Shown here: in pieces, positions 48,401 through 62,600 of the stretch
Layout: every line of letters starts with the position of its first letter
Position numbering within the stretch: the first letter of the stretch is position 1
Assembly (NCBI RefSeq): GCF_029962835.1
Contig: NC_080574.1
Location: 20,682,001-20,746,000, forward strand
Origin: Magnolia sinica
Taxonomy: Eukaryota > Streptophyta > Magnoliopsida > Magnoliales > Magnoliaceae
Direction of reading: 5' to 3'
DNA length: 64,000 nt
The notes under the pieces: model-generated
The model's database searches: none
What the model was told of the DNA's origin: nothing
What the model saw: only the letters and a program-made list of their open reading frames with translations
Position numbers and translations under genes: made by a program

Positions 48401-51400
48401 TTCATTTTTTTTTTTTTTTACTTATGTTTTGCAGATATTCCGAAGAAGAAGCCGAAGCTCGGCAGCACTGCCTCGGCTCGGATCAAAGAGTTGAAGTCGT
48501 TGGATCCGAGGGACAGGTCTTGGAAGGTGCTTCTACAGCGGAGCGCCTTCACCTTGCAGGCCTGGACTCGGAAGTTACAGGTAATTAAGAACGAATCTTC
48601 TGAACTTTTCAAATTTCCGCCGACTTACTTCGCCTTGCTCTCCCCCTCCTTTTTTTTGTTTTTGCAGATCTGCCCGAAGCTCGTCCCAACCTAAGGATTG
48701 TCCCCGAACCGGAGATGACTGGAGCTCGTCCTGCCCTTAGACCAGTCACGAAGTTGAAGGCTCCTCCACGGTCAGTTCTTCTTTGAGCCTCGGCCACCGA
48801 AGAGGCAAAGGGTGCCGCGGAAGGAGAAAGAGCCAGCGAGCTCTTCTGCCCCTCCGGTCGTCGTGATTCCCGACCTGGACGAAAGGGCGGAAGAGACGGC
48901 GATTGCTGCTTCGGATCCTCAGGCGGCACCTGACTCGGCACGCGTTGAGACGACGGTGCCGAGTCGGGAAGGAGAGACCGGGGCCACGACCTCAAGGGGG
49001 GAGGAAGAGACGAGGACTGCGTCCTCCCGAGGGGAAGAGACGAACCAAGAGGGGCCGTCAATCCTGCAACAAGTGGTGTCGGGGATGGTTCCTTGGGCCC
49101 TGGCCCATGGGTGTGAAAGAGAGTTCGTGAAACTGTACAACGCCCCGTCATCGCAGACCGTCAGCCACGCTGCCCGGATGCTTTTTGAACTCGCTCCTTG
49201 CTTAATCAAGGCCAGCAAGGAGCTATCCTCAACTCATCGGCTACAGGCTCTTCTGTCTGAGGCCGAGATCCGGGTCGGCGTCCTGACAGGCGAGGCGTCT
49301 CTTGCTCGGAAAGCTGCCGAAGACGCGAGGGCAGAGGCGGCTTCTTCCAGAAGGGCCCTGGACGAAGCGAAGGCAGAGGTCGCTCAGGCATTGGTTCGAC
49401 TCTCCAAAGCCGAAGAGGAGAATCAGCGAGTTCTGGCAGTCCATGCTTCGTGCGCGGATGACTTAGCTCGGGCTAAGCTTGAGGCGGCGGAGCGCATTCA
49501 ACAGGCCGAGGAGAAGACTCGGGAGGCCGAGACGGCTAGGGACCAAGCCGTCCAAGCATTCCTTGAGTCGGCCGAGTTTGAGGACGAGAGGGATCGCCTG
49601 TTCCAGAGCGGATACCTGGAATGCGTCAAGGATATAAAGAAGTCTTTTCCTGACCTTGACCTTTCAGAAATCGAAGGCGGAGCGGCCTCAGAGTCCGAGA
49701 ATCCGGACGCCGCCGCTGAAGACACAACTGCCGGGGACGGGGCCGACGATGAAGACTTTGGTTTTTTATATGTATATATTTTTTTTGCTCCGATGTATTC
49801 GGTTGCTTTTGTACTTACACGTATTCGGACGAATGAAAAAGCATGTCTTTAAACATCAAATAGTAAGCTAAGGATAGTAGACCTTGAGGTGTTCAGCGTT
49901 CCATGGATGAGGCAATGACTGTCCGTTCAGGTCTTCCAACCGATATGTTCCTGGTCTAATGGTGCCCGAGACGATATAGGGTCCTTCCCAATTGGGTCCC
50001 AGTGTACCCGACCCAAACTCCTTAGTGTTGGAAAACACTTTCCGAAGAACCATATCTCCCCTTCGGAATCTTCTAATCTTAACTCGTGTATTGTAGAACC
50101 GAGTCACTTGTCGTTGTCGAGCCTCCGTGCGCAGCCTCGCCCTTTCCCTTTGTTCGTCCAGAAGGTCGAGTCCGAGTGCAAGGAGTTCTTCATTCTCTTC
50201 CGCATTGAATAAGGTGATTCGAGCCGAAGGTAATCCGATTTCGACGGGAGTGACTGCTTCCGAGCCGTAAGCGAGTGAAAACGGGGTTTCTCCTGTGGCC
50301 GTTCGGGTTGTAGTTCGGTAAGCCCAAAGAATTTTCGGGAGCTCTTCGGCCCATGCTCCTTTGGCCCGGCCAAGCTTGGTCCGAAGATGTTGCTTGATAA
50401 TCTTGTTAACTGCCTCGACTTGTCCGTTGGTTTGAGGGTGATGCGGTGATGAATAAATATTCCTGATCCCGAGGTTCTTGCACATCTCACGAAAGCTCCT
50501 ATTATCAAATTGCCTTCCATTGTCTGTGACAATGGTACGGGTACTCCGAATCGGCAGATAATGTTTTTCCATACAAACTCGGTGATCTTCGGCTCGGTTA
50601 TTTTAGCTAATGGCTCTGCCTCGGCCCACTTCGTGAAATAGTCCACTGCTACCACAGCAAACTTGGTCTGCCTTTTCCCATAGGGAGCGGTCCTATGAGG
50701 TCGATGCCCCATTGTGCGAAAGGCCAGGGACCCGTCATCGGCGTCAGTGCCTCGGGTGCTTGCCTCGGAATTACCGCAAACCGTTGGCATCTGTCGCATT
50801 TTTGAACGAGCTCGCGGGCGTCGTGTTGGATAGTGGGCCGGTAGTATCCCTGTCGTAAGACCTTGTAGGCGAGGGATCGCCCTCCAGAGTGGTTTCCGCA
50901 GATTCCTTCATGAATTTCCCGTAACACATAGTTTGCCTCGGTGGGTTTGAGGCACCGCAGCAAAGGAGTAGTATCCTTTCTTATAAAGGGTCCCGTTGAG
51001 TATGGTGTAACGGAAGCTCGGATCCTAATTCGTCGGGCCTCGGTGCGATCTTCGCAACTTTCCTTCGTCAAGGAATTGGCGGATTGGATCAATCCAGGAT
51101 GGTTCCGAGTCGATTGTATTGACGGCCTCGCTAATTGGCTCGTCTATACTTGGTTTATCGACGTATTCGACAGGGACGGACATGGGTATATCGTCTTCTT
51201 CGACCGAGGCGAGCTTTGCTAGCAAATCGGCTTTGCTGTTTTCCGCACGAGGTATCCGAGTTACACGACAGAATTGAAATCTGTTGATAAGTTCTTTCGC
51301 TTTCTCCATGTAAGCCCTTAGCCGGTCTTTCCGTGTCTGGTATACACCGGTAACTTGATTAACAACCAACTGAGAGTCGCTGAAAACGCTTAGGTGCGTG

Positions 51401-54400
51401 ACCTCCATGCTAGCGGCGAGTCGGAGGCCGAGTAGCAACGCTTCATATTCCGCCGTATTGTTCGACGCTTGAAATCCAAGTCGTAAGGCATACTGTATAT
51501 AGGTGTGATCGGCGGAATCCAGCACAACCCAACCCCCACAGGCATTCGAGTTGAAAGAACCGTCGACATACAGATTCCATGGAATAGGGCAAGGGGAAGC
51601 GGTCGAGGCGGGCACTGCATCGACCTTCGGCGTATCGTTCACTGAGAGTTCGGTTGAAGGTGTTCCTTCGGCGATAAAATCAGCTACGGCTTGCCCTTTG
51701 ATTGCTGCCTTTGGTCGGTATTGAATATCAAACTCACTCAGCTCGATAGCCCATTTGGTGAGTCGGCCGGAAGCTTCTGGTTTTTGCAGTACCTGGCGAA
51801 GCGGAAGGTCGGTCATTACAATGATGGTGTGGGCATGGAAATACGGCCTAAGCCGCCGAGAGGAAGTTATTAAAGCCAAGGCAACTTTCTCCAAGCTTGG
51901 GTATCTCGTTTCTGCCGGCAGTAATGCTTTGCTGACATAGTAAACCGGCAGTTGCTTTCCTTCAGATTCTCGTATCAAAGCCGAGCTAACCGCTGCCTCG
52001 GACACGGCTAGGTAGAGGAGCAACGACTCCCCTGGTTCGGGTTTTGATAAGAGAGGTGCAGAACCGAGATATGATTTTAATTGCTGGAATGCTGCTTCAC
52101 ACTCTTCCGTCCAACCCATCGCTTGTCTTCCTTTCAATTGTTTGAAGAAAGGGAGACATTTATCCGTAGGACAGGAACCGATTGAGTGTTGCGACTCGTC
52201 CGGTCAATCTTTGGACGTCCTTAATGGTTTTGGGGGATTCCATATCAATCAGAGCCTTTATCTTCTCAGGGTTTGCCTCTATTCCTCGCTGACTGACTAA
52301 GAAACCGAGGAATTTTCCGGAGCCTACTCCAAAAGCACATTTACTTGGATTTAGCTTCATCCGGAACTTCCGCAGGATTAGAAACATTTCTTCCAAATCA
52401 TTCACATGATCCGCCGCGTGTATGCTCTTGACAAGCATGTCGTCGATGTATACCTCCATGGTTCGGCCTATAAGTCGAGCAAAAATTTTGTTAACTAACC
52501 TTTGATAAGTTGCACCGGCATTCTTCAGACCAAATGGCATCACTCGGTAACAATAAAGGCTTTTGTCTGTGACAAAGGTAGTTTTTGATTTATCTGTTTG
52601 ATGCATTACAATTTGATTATATCCCGAATAAGCATCCATGAAGCTAAGGAGCTCATGTCCGGCTGTACTATCTACTAGCTGGTCTATCCTCGGAAGCGGA
52701 AAGCTATCTTTGGGGCGCAGGCTTTATTCAAGTCGGTATAATCAATACAGCCTCGCCATTTCCCGTTGGACTTCTTCACAAGCACGACATTCGCGACCCA
52801 CTCTGGATAGTGTATTTCTTCTATGAAATTAGCCTGTAGTAGTTTGTTGACTTCTTTCTCGATGATGGCGTATCGTTCAGGGCCGAGCGGTCGTCGCTTC
52901 TGTCGGATCGGTCGATATGACGGATCGACGTTAAGCCGGTGAGTCACCACGGAGGGGTCGATCCCTTGCATATCTTCATGATTCCAAGCGAATACGTCGG
53001 CGTACTCTCGGAGCAAGGCGATCAGCTTTTCTCTCAAAGGGGACTGCAGAGATGAGCCAATTCGCACTGTCTTGGATCCATCTGTTTCGACTAAGGCGAT
53101 TGAGACAAGATATTAGACCTGCTGTCCTCGTTCATAATTCTCGCCCCGAGGGTCCAACGATTCGATTGTTAATATGTTGGTCGGAATCTTGTCGGCGTCT
53201 ACTTTTACAGCTATCATGTAACATCGCCTTGCGTCTTGCTGGTCTCCCTTAACAATTCACCTGACTCGGTCGGGAATTTCATTGTAAGATGGTATGTGGA
53301 TACCACTGCCTGGAGGAGACTCAATGAAGGTCGGCCGAGTATCGCATTGTATACCGAGGGTTGATCGACGACCAGGAAGTCAATCATCATCGTCGTCTGA
53401 TGTGGGGCATTGCCAGCAGTGAGTGGTAATGAGACAGTTCCTTCAGGCAGCACCTGTCCTCCGGAAAAACCGATCAACGGGGTCCGAACTGGGCGCAGTG
53501 TGGATCGTTCGATCCCCATTTTGTCGAACGCCTGGGTAAATAACACGTCTGCAGATGACCCCGTATCGACTAGTATACGAAACACCTTTCGGTTAGCGAT
53601 AGTCAGGGTGACAATCAATGCGTCATCGTGGGGGTGATAGATGCCTCGGGCATCTTCTTCTGTGAACGAGATGCAATATCTTTCTCTTTTCTTCTCCTTT
53701 GATGGCCGATCTATAATCATGAGCTCGGACTGAGGCTGACTAAGTTTTCGTGCGTGATTCCTTCGCGCGTTGTTTGAGTCGCCCCCACATTGTGGACCGC
53801 CGATAATCGTCCGGATTTCTTCCATAGGCTGACTCTCGTTCGGGCGCGCCTCAGATACCCCAGCTTTGACCATATGTTCTCTGAGTCGGCCGTCTTTTAT
53901 GAGTCTTTCGATCTCTTCTTTTAAGTGACGGCAATCACTTGTGTTATGCCCGTGATCGCGATGATAATGGCAATTTATCCTTATCCCGCCGATTAGGATT
54001 ACTCCTGAGCTTATGGGCCAGCTGACAAAGCCTTCGTTTTTTATTTCCATCAACCTCTTCCCGAGTTTTATTCAGTGGAGTATATGTGGAAAATTTTCGA
54101 TCCGGCCGTTTTCGACCTTCGCTCGTCACGCGCTTGATCCTCTTTGCGTTTCCTTCCCCCCGCCGAGTCGGCTTCTTTTTGGCCGACTCTTTGGCCGAGG
54201 TTTTGGTTTCACGCAGATTCGCGCTTCCTCGGCGTTGGCATATTTATCGGACCGTGACATAAATTCTCCCGAGTATCGGGCGGAGTTTTGTCTAGAGATG
54301 CCAGAATGGCTTATCCCTAACTCCTTGCATGAGTGCATTGAGGGCCGTTTCTTCCGAATGTTTCGAACTTGAAGGGATTCGAAATTAAAACGCTTGATGT

Positions 54401-57400
54401 AATCTTTCAATAGCTCTCCCTGATTCTACTAGGTTATTCAGATGTGCAGGGGGCTTTAATTTTTTCTTTCCGCCGATGAAGTTGGTGAGGAAGGCGTTGC
54501 TTAGCTCAACGAATGAACTGATGGATTTTGGTTTCAGCTGTTTGAACCACAGTCGAGCTACATCAGTCAATGTAAGAGAAAAGGCCCGACACATTACCGC
54601 ATCCGAGGCATCGTGGAGTTCCATATAGGTTCTGAAGCACTCAATATGCTCGGTCGGGTCGGTCTGCAGGTGAAAGGAGTGATTTGAGGTAATCGAAACC
54701 TCTCGGGCAATCGGGCTTTCATTACCGAGTCCACAAAGGGGGACGCTTTCGCTTCGGACCCGGTTATATACATTCCGGACGTGCTTTATGTCCGCCATCT
54801 CTTTTGCCATCTCTTCCCGCACTTCTTTTTGAAATTTTGAATGTCGGCTTTCCAAGGTTCTCTGCTCTCTGCCTTCCATGGAGGGGCGATTGCGCCTTCT
54901 TCGATCTATTTCGTGCGAAGATCGGTCGGGAGGGAGGCGTTGGTCGATCAGCTGGAGATGGTTCGACCCGCCTTGGGGTTGGCTCGGCCGGAAGGACTGC
55001 GGCGCAGAAGGTTGAGGATCAACCGCCGCCGACGGTACCGTCTCCCCTTGAGGATGCGGGAGTGGCGGCATTTGCTGCTGATACATTCGTTCAAGCATCT
55101 GCTTCATCGTATTCATATCGTAACGGATTTCTTGAACCTCCTTGTCCAACCGCCCATCGTCGCGACCCGTTGATTGTTGCTGTTCCTGTCGCCCCTCGTC
55201 GGCGGTTGTTAGGTGCGTTCTGGGCTGGGGGAAAGGCGATTGGACCGGGTGGCCCTGTAATCGCGTTCTCATTCAAATCTTCTTCTGGGACCGTCCTTCT
55301 AGTCATCACCATTGGACTCAATATAGAGGTACGGGATGGCTTTTTGCACGTTCCCACAGACGGCGCCAAACTGTTGATGCAATTATCTGGTTCGTCCTCC
55401 CGGACCCTTGTATGCCTCTGCACAGAAAAAGGACAAAGGAGACCCTGGCTATCGCTGGGGACCCTCCGATGACAAAGTCATGCCTTGACTCGGGGTCTTA
55501 AAGTATTGAAAAGTCTTTTTGAGGAATTTGTTTTCGTACCTCTCAAGGTGAGTGCCCACCCTTCTTTTAGAGCTGCTGGGGCATATAAACGTACGAGGAT
55601 TCTCTTCCTGGTATTGTGCGCGAGATCTTCTCCTGGGATCACGGAATCTTCTCCTGGGATCACGGAAACAGGATCGTGCCCGTCTCATGCCTTCATCCGA
55701 TCCCGTGAGCTTCGGGATCGGGAATCTTATCCCAAGACATCCGGAGTGCGGCTTCATCTTGTGACGGTCGATCCGATAAAGAGGTCCGCCCGAAGCATGC
55801 CCGAGACACGACGACCCTACCGACCCGTCGGGGCCGACTCAACCTTTGCCTCGGTCTAGCGAATAACTCCTCGGATTTGACACATCCTTTGGTGGCCCGA
55901 GGCATTTAGTCCGAGTCTGCGGACTTGTATGTTTTGAATTGGTTTCCATAGTTGTTAGATTCATAAAGTTGTAATTTATCTCAGATATGTGCCTCCATTG
56001 ACAATTTTAATGGAATTAATATCAGAAAAAGGTTGGTAATGGCGGAAGGTACTGCACTGTATCAGGAAAGCATCACAATACATTCATACAATGGCACACT
56101 ATGGGCATGCAATATTTTGAACATTTTGGAGTCCAGAAATAGCCTTAATGCTGTCTTAGGATTCTTTTTCCACTGTTGATGTGATTTGCTGAACATTGTG
56201 ATGTGGTGTTTCGTTACCTTCGACAAGATTCATGATATCTGTCAGATGTTGATGTAATCCGTTGCCATGCTCGCCGGGAGTGATACTAGATGTTAATAAG
56301 GTATTTGTAATTGACTTCTATAATGGTCTGAACTCAGAAATTACACCATCAAATCATGTCAAGTTCCCTCCAAAGGTGCTACACTGTCATCAAATCTAGT
56401 CATTAATACCAGTTGGACAGACTGTCAACGATGACAAAATTGTTTTCTTCTGGTCTGCAGCTCTTCAGTGCATATAAATCCCTGTCAAATGATCTTAATT
56501 AAAATGGAAGTGCATAATTTATATTGGAAAGAGTTATACGGCTATACTGTTGAACATGCATTCTAAGTCATCACCTTTGACTGTATCCTTGTACACGGCA
56601 CCTGTATGGGGCTTAGGCTGCTCTTCCATTGGGCCCTACCATGGGTGGAGCATATCCCAAAACTCTTTGCTGGTCGGATAATCTTAGCTGCTGATGGGAG
56701 GACTTCTGTGGACTGCTAACAGATGGTTAGAGAAAATTTCAACCAACCGCCAACAGTCAATGGACAAGAATCCTCCAATCAGTGGCAAGGATTATCCAAT
56801 CCGTGTAATTTTCAGTTGTCCCCATCCATTGTAGGATTCAACAGAATGCCTGTATGCTGTACATGTGAGCCATGCGTATGGATAGGAATGCTTGATAACT
56901 AACACATATATTTGCATCTGGCACTGTATCCTTCCACTATCTTGAAAGGTAAATAGTTATGTGATATTGTCATTTATAAAATTTCGTGTCAGCTGCACTT
57001 GGTTGCATTGCTTGCTACTTAGACCATCAGTTAAGAACCTCTGATGTTCATGGAATCAGTCTGTTGATGTCTTGATTGTAAGATCGATTTTGAGTCCAAT
57101 AGCATTTTCTACATTTCTAGTTTATTGCTTGGGCATGAATAGAAGGGTTTAAGGATGACTCCTGTCCTACTATTTTGTAACTTTTGTAATTGCATGCAGG
57201 CCTATATTGAAGCTGAAAACATGAGGCTGGAGCGTGAGACTTGTCAGTTCTCAGCAAAAGAAATAATCATTAGAATAGAATATAAGTACTGTCCGAATCT
57301 TACCATAATAGACACACCAGGACTGATCGCTCCTGCTCCAGGTCGGAAAAATCGTGTTTTACAGGTCCGTTGTGAATAACTAGTGCAATACTTTTGTTCC

Positions 57401-59599
57401 CGAGGTGATTATTGCCATGATAGTTTGTTGAGTTGTTTTACTATGCTTGTCAGGTGTGATGGAATGATACTTATGGTAGATTGACTGCCTCTATAAATGT
57501 TTGGTTTTGATAAAAGGCTGGCGTTTCTTTTTTCAACCAGGCAATGTAATTATCTTTGCCTCTATAATATGCCTGTCAGGTGCGTTGAAATGAAAATGAT
57601 GGTAGCATGACTGTTTTCATGATTCTTTATGTGAATCATGGTTTAAAGTCAAATCAATAATTTAAAAACTTCAAACCATGGTTTAGAGTCCCAGTATAAC
57701 CTATCATAACAACTAGGGGCTGAATCTGTTATGAGCCAAATATATCAGCCATTATGGCTGATATTTTTGTCACTTCTTTCAAAGCAATATGCTTTTTAAT
57801 ATATATCAAGTGTTAAAAACTGAGACACTGATCTGCTCATTATCAACCAATAATTTTGAAAAAAATAAATATCACTGTTAAATTAATTATTTAAAGTTTT
57901 AATTAATATTGATTACTTAAATAATTCAATAAATAGAAGGGTATTGGTTGTAATGTACCAAAATAACGGCGACTATAACACAATTTATCAGTATGTTTTT
58001 GGCCATAGCAGCTATTATATTGCAGGAGTTTATTTATTTATTTATAAATTTTTTAAGAAAGGTGATAATTTATCAGGCAAAGCCAAGAAAACCACAAGAA
58101 GCAAAGTAAGACCGGAGAAAAACAAGAAAAGGTAAAAAGACAGGAAAAGAGAAAGAAAAAAGATAATAATAACAGAACAAACAACAAACAGCCCTTCGGC
58201 TGCAAAGAGATTCTGAAAAACCTCTAAAACAAACTACGGGGCCCACTAGGACCCTGGAGAAGACCCTAGCCGAATTACTCAGATTCCTGAAGCAGCGGTT
58301 GTGCCCACACCGTCCACAGAACCACCAAAAAGATAACCCTCCATTTCCTCTTTCCCAACGCTCCACCATGTTTGCCATGCCAAACATTGAAGAGTTCGTC
58401 AATTGACTGAGGCATAACCCACGAAATCCCAGCCAAACGGAGAACATTCCACCAGATCTCTGCGGAGAAAGGACAGTGAATAAAGAGATGATCAACTGTC
58501 TCCTTTGTTCTTAGACATAACAAGCAGGCATTTGGCAGGGAGATGCCTCTTTTGGAAAGAATGTCGATTGTTAACACTCGCTTCCTCCCCATGTGCCATC
58601 TGAAACCTGCCACCTTTGGGGGCATACTGTACGACCAAACTGGACCAGTGCGAAAACCTCCTGAATAAACCAGAGGAGCGGCCAAAGCTCTATACAAGGA
58701 ATGGACCGAGAAACGACCAGAGATCGCCAAAGACCAGCACATTGAATCAGCCAGGGATGAGGAAGGCATACAGTCCTGCAAACGATACAACAACTGAGAT
58801 AACTCATGGTTTTGAACATTGCACAGATTCCTGTGCGAAGGGGGAGTCCAAACTCCACCATCTCCCTCAGCCCGGAAACAATCAGCCACCAAAACCTCAG
58901 GGAAGGGAAGGATTCAGCCAGGGAGGGAGACCCACAACATAAGTCCAGCCAAAATCTAATTTTGGATCCATTCCTCAGGACATTATTGTAACCCCATTGT
59001 GTAACGGGGTGCCTCGATATATTGCTGGAACACGTACACACACATATATAGTGAAATGGTACTATCAGGTCGACCTCATGGGAACTTCCCATGAGGTCGA
59101 GCTGTGTGGGCCCCACTGTGAAGTGTGTCGAACAACTATCCCATCAGCCAGATGTACCATTCCATGGTGGGCCATGGGCTTAATAATCAAGTCAATCCAT
59201 GACTTGGGTGGGCCACACCACATACAACAGTTGAGAAGGGTTACCCTCCCATTAAAACATTCAGAATCGTATATTGGGCCCACTGAGATTTGGTTCACAA
59301 ATCCAGACCATCCATTATGTGCGTCTCATTTGGATGAGGGGTCAGACCAAGTTTCAGCCGCATCCAAAGCTCAGGTGGGCCCCACAAAGTGATTTTATAT
59401 GTTTTAGGCATGTCTTCACATGGTTTTAGATGGTATGGCCCACCTGAATCCCATATATGGCTGATTTTTGGCATATCCCATAACCTAAAGGGGACCCATC
59501 AAATGCACGGCATTGATGTTTGACACACATCACGGTGGGGCCCACACAGCTCGACCTCATGGGAAGTTTCCATGAGGTGGACCTCATAGTACCATTTCC

Positions 59600-59632
<33 letters not shown>

Positions 59633-62600
59633 GCACACACACACACACATACACACACACACACACATGTATGTATGTATGATGATCTAAAGTCTGAACC
59701 AAGCTTTTTGGTATGCTTTGATGCTGATTTGCCACTAATCAAAATTTGCTTTGAGTGGAACATTGTAATCATCTAATGAATGGACCTTGTCCCACAAACA
59801 TCAAGCTGTTGCTGAGTTTCTCATGTTAGTGCCTATTCATACACTACTGCCTAAAGGGTAAGGAACTGAGGATGGTCCAAACATTGTAACTTTTGGACCA
59901 CAGCCCATTCATGATTGGACCCACTGAATGGACAGCTTCTATCTTATCTTTGTATGCCACACATGCAGCAATGGTAGGGAGGCACAATACCTCTCATGCT
60001 TCCAGAGGCAGTGGCATCTGCAAGACCTCAATTATGGAGGATCTAAGAGGAATGCTACCATGGCCAGCATGCTAGCTTGAAGGATGACCAGGAGATGTAA
60101 TGTGCACCTCTCATGCATATCTGTGTCTAAGAACACCTTTTGATGTGAGTTTGTTAAATGGAACTATTGATGAACTGTTGTGATGGATATTGCAGAGGCC
60201 ATCTTACAAGAATTGTGACTCCTATGGGATTATGTATTGTAATTTTTATAGATATACATGCAGCATTTAATATCTACTTTTTTCATGCCATGGACTGATT
60301 GTGTTCTTCAACTTACATCGTGTGGCTCAAGGATAATTCCTTTGTCTGGTACAATCAGATGCAATTTTAATATGCTTTCTATCATGATTGGATAGGTTCG
60401 GGTTGTGGACCGTGACCAAGGTATTAAAAAATGGTTACATAATGGTACATGGGAAAATGGCCTGTAATGACCATAATGGCCTGTATTGTAATGGTGACAG
60501 TGGTAGCTGTTATGGCCACCATTACCATTATGGAATACCTTGACTGCGACATAGCTTTCCAGCATCTCCTCTTTCATTCTTGCATCTTCACTCAATTGAT
60601 TTTTCTTTAAAAAATTAGGATTGGTATACTGTATGCCATGCCCATAGCAATGGTGGCAACATTTGTGGCAGGGTACTTGACCTCCCATGGGTTGTGTCAT
60701 TATGAATATAAGGCTAGCAGTGTTGAGGTCATCGTTTGCATCTCAGATAACCCACAAAGGAGGTTACATTTTACTTCTTGAGTTTGCCTTTTACCAACTT
60801 TCTTTTACCATGTGTTGCTGTTTCAGGGGCAAGGTCGCGCAGTGGAAGCCCTTGTACGAGCTAAAATGCAGCATAAAGAGTTAATCATATTATGTCTTGA
60901 AGATTGTAGTGATTGGAGTAATGCCACTACACGTAGAGTAGTGATGCAAGTATGTGTGACTTTTTAACTGTCAGTTTGTGCTTCTATTCTCTAATCTCTT
61001 CCCAGACATTCACCATATCAAATTTTTATTAATTTTCTTGTCAAAATCATAAATAGTGAAGTCAATCTAATTTTAGAAGGAAGAATGTGAAATTTCTTTC
61101 TTTGATTGCTGCAGATTGATCCTGAGCTATCAAGGACTGTTGTTGTCTCTACCAAGCTTGATACAAAAATACCCCAATTCGCACGGTCTTCAGATGTGGA
61201 AGTTTTTCTCAGGCCACCTGCTTGTACACTTGACGGATGCATATTGGGTGATTCACCCTTCTTCACATCTGTGCCTTCTGGAAGAGTTGGTTCTGGACAT
61301 GATTCTGTTTACCGATCGAACGATGAGTTTAAACAGGTTTTGTATTTCGAGCCCTAGCTTGATTTCCTCATGTTTGTCTTTTAAAAAAACAAAATTTGGA
61401 GAAAAGTAACTAGAAATTCATTAGAAAAAGGGGAGAATGGAATAAATTTTCTTTCTTTCTTTCTTCTTCTTCTTCTTCTTTTGTACTTTTGCTGAAACCA
61501 GCGGAAAATTATACACTGTTCAAATGGCTCCCTGGGAACACTCTCTCACTTAAAAAAAGGGCATCGATGTCAATGCCGAATGATTGTGGTAAAATGTGTA
61601 AGATCAATGTTCACATATTCTTATTTCATCCTTGAAAGAATGCTGGAGATAGAATGAGATATCTGCCGTCTGGCTTCTGTTTTCCAAGTGCATTAGCATT
61701 CTAAACCTATGATATCCTTCCATGTACTGGTAAACAGGGAGCATTAGGTTGTCACGAGTTGTGTAAGTTGAGAATTTTGACCTGGAACAACCCTCAGGCA
61801 AAATTGTCGACTAATCCAGTATGTCTCTACATTACTCCGAATACTGATGAAATTTAAAATATCTTAGTTGTGACTCGTGAGCATGTCAAATTCTCAGCTG
61901 GTATGAACATTGTCAATCCAGTTTATGGTTTGGAGCTTCTATACTAAATCTTAAACATCTACCTTATTCTTTTCCTTCTATCTTCTTGTTCTTTTTTCTT
62001 GGGTAATTGCAGGCTGTGTCTTTGAGAGAGTTGGAAGATGTTGCATCGTTGGAAGAGAAGTTAGGCCGGCCTTTGTCTACGGAAGAAAGAAGTAGAATAG
62101 GTGTGAGCAGACTGAAATTATTTTTGGAAGAGTTGCTACAGAAAAGGTACAAGATATTTTGCTTCATCTGATCAGGTGACTATGAAGCTGGTCTTCTTTA
62201 CTCTGAAATAAATTCTACCTGTGAAATTTGGTGGCAAAGGTATATGGAAAGTGTTCCTCTAATCATTCCACTTCTCGAAAAGGAGTACCGGAGCACGACA
62301 AGAAAGCTAAATGAAATAAATCAGGAACTCAGGTGAGTAGTTGATTGCTTTAGGATGACTCATAGACCTGGAAATCATATTTGAACTCATAAGCACCTAA
62401 TGATTTATTAATCTGGTTTGCATGAAGCATTTCCATTTTCTGTGGATTGTGAAGTTGCATAAATATTTTCTTCTGGTTTTGTTCCTTGCACCTCCATGCT
62501 TGAGATTTTGACCTAGAAGCACAATTGTAAAAAGGAAAAAAATGTTTGGGAACAAGTAGGATGATACGGATTTTTCTGGAAAAATAAAAGTAGGATGATC

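Larger units (their letters stand above)
46455..55936 (-). mobile_element. Ty3/gypsy Tat-lineage LTR retrotransposon in ARC5 intron 1
   Basis: Reading the minus strand: 5' LTR (right), primer-binding site, gag, protease, RT, RNase H, a second archaeal-type RNase H, integrase, then an oppositely oriented ORF, polypurine tract and 3' LTR (left). The dual RNase H plus antisense ORF is the hallmark of the Tat lineage (RIRE2/Retand-like). At least six frame disruptions across gag-pol mean no intact polyprotein. It lies antisense to ARC5. Both outer LTR termini are missing, and a 39-bp host duplication replaces the usual 5-bp target duplication. Confidence 0.92.

Noticed and set aside
54804-55472. 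222-codon plus-strand ORF
   Set aside because: Antisense shadow of the gag segment and 5' LTR. No family signature.
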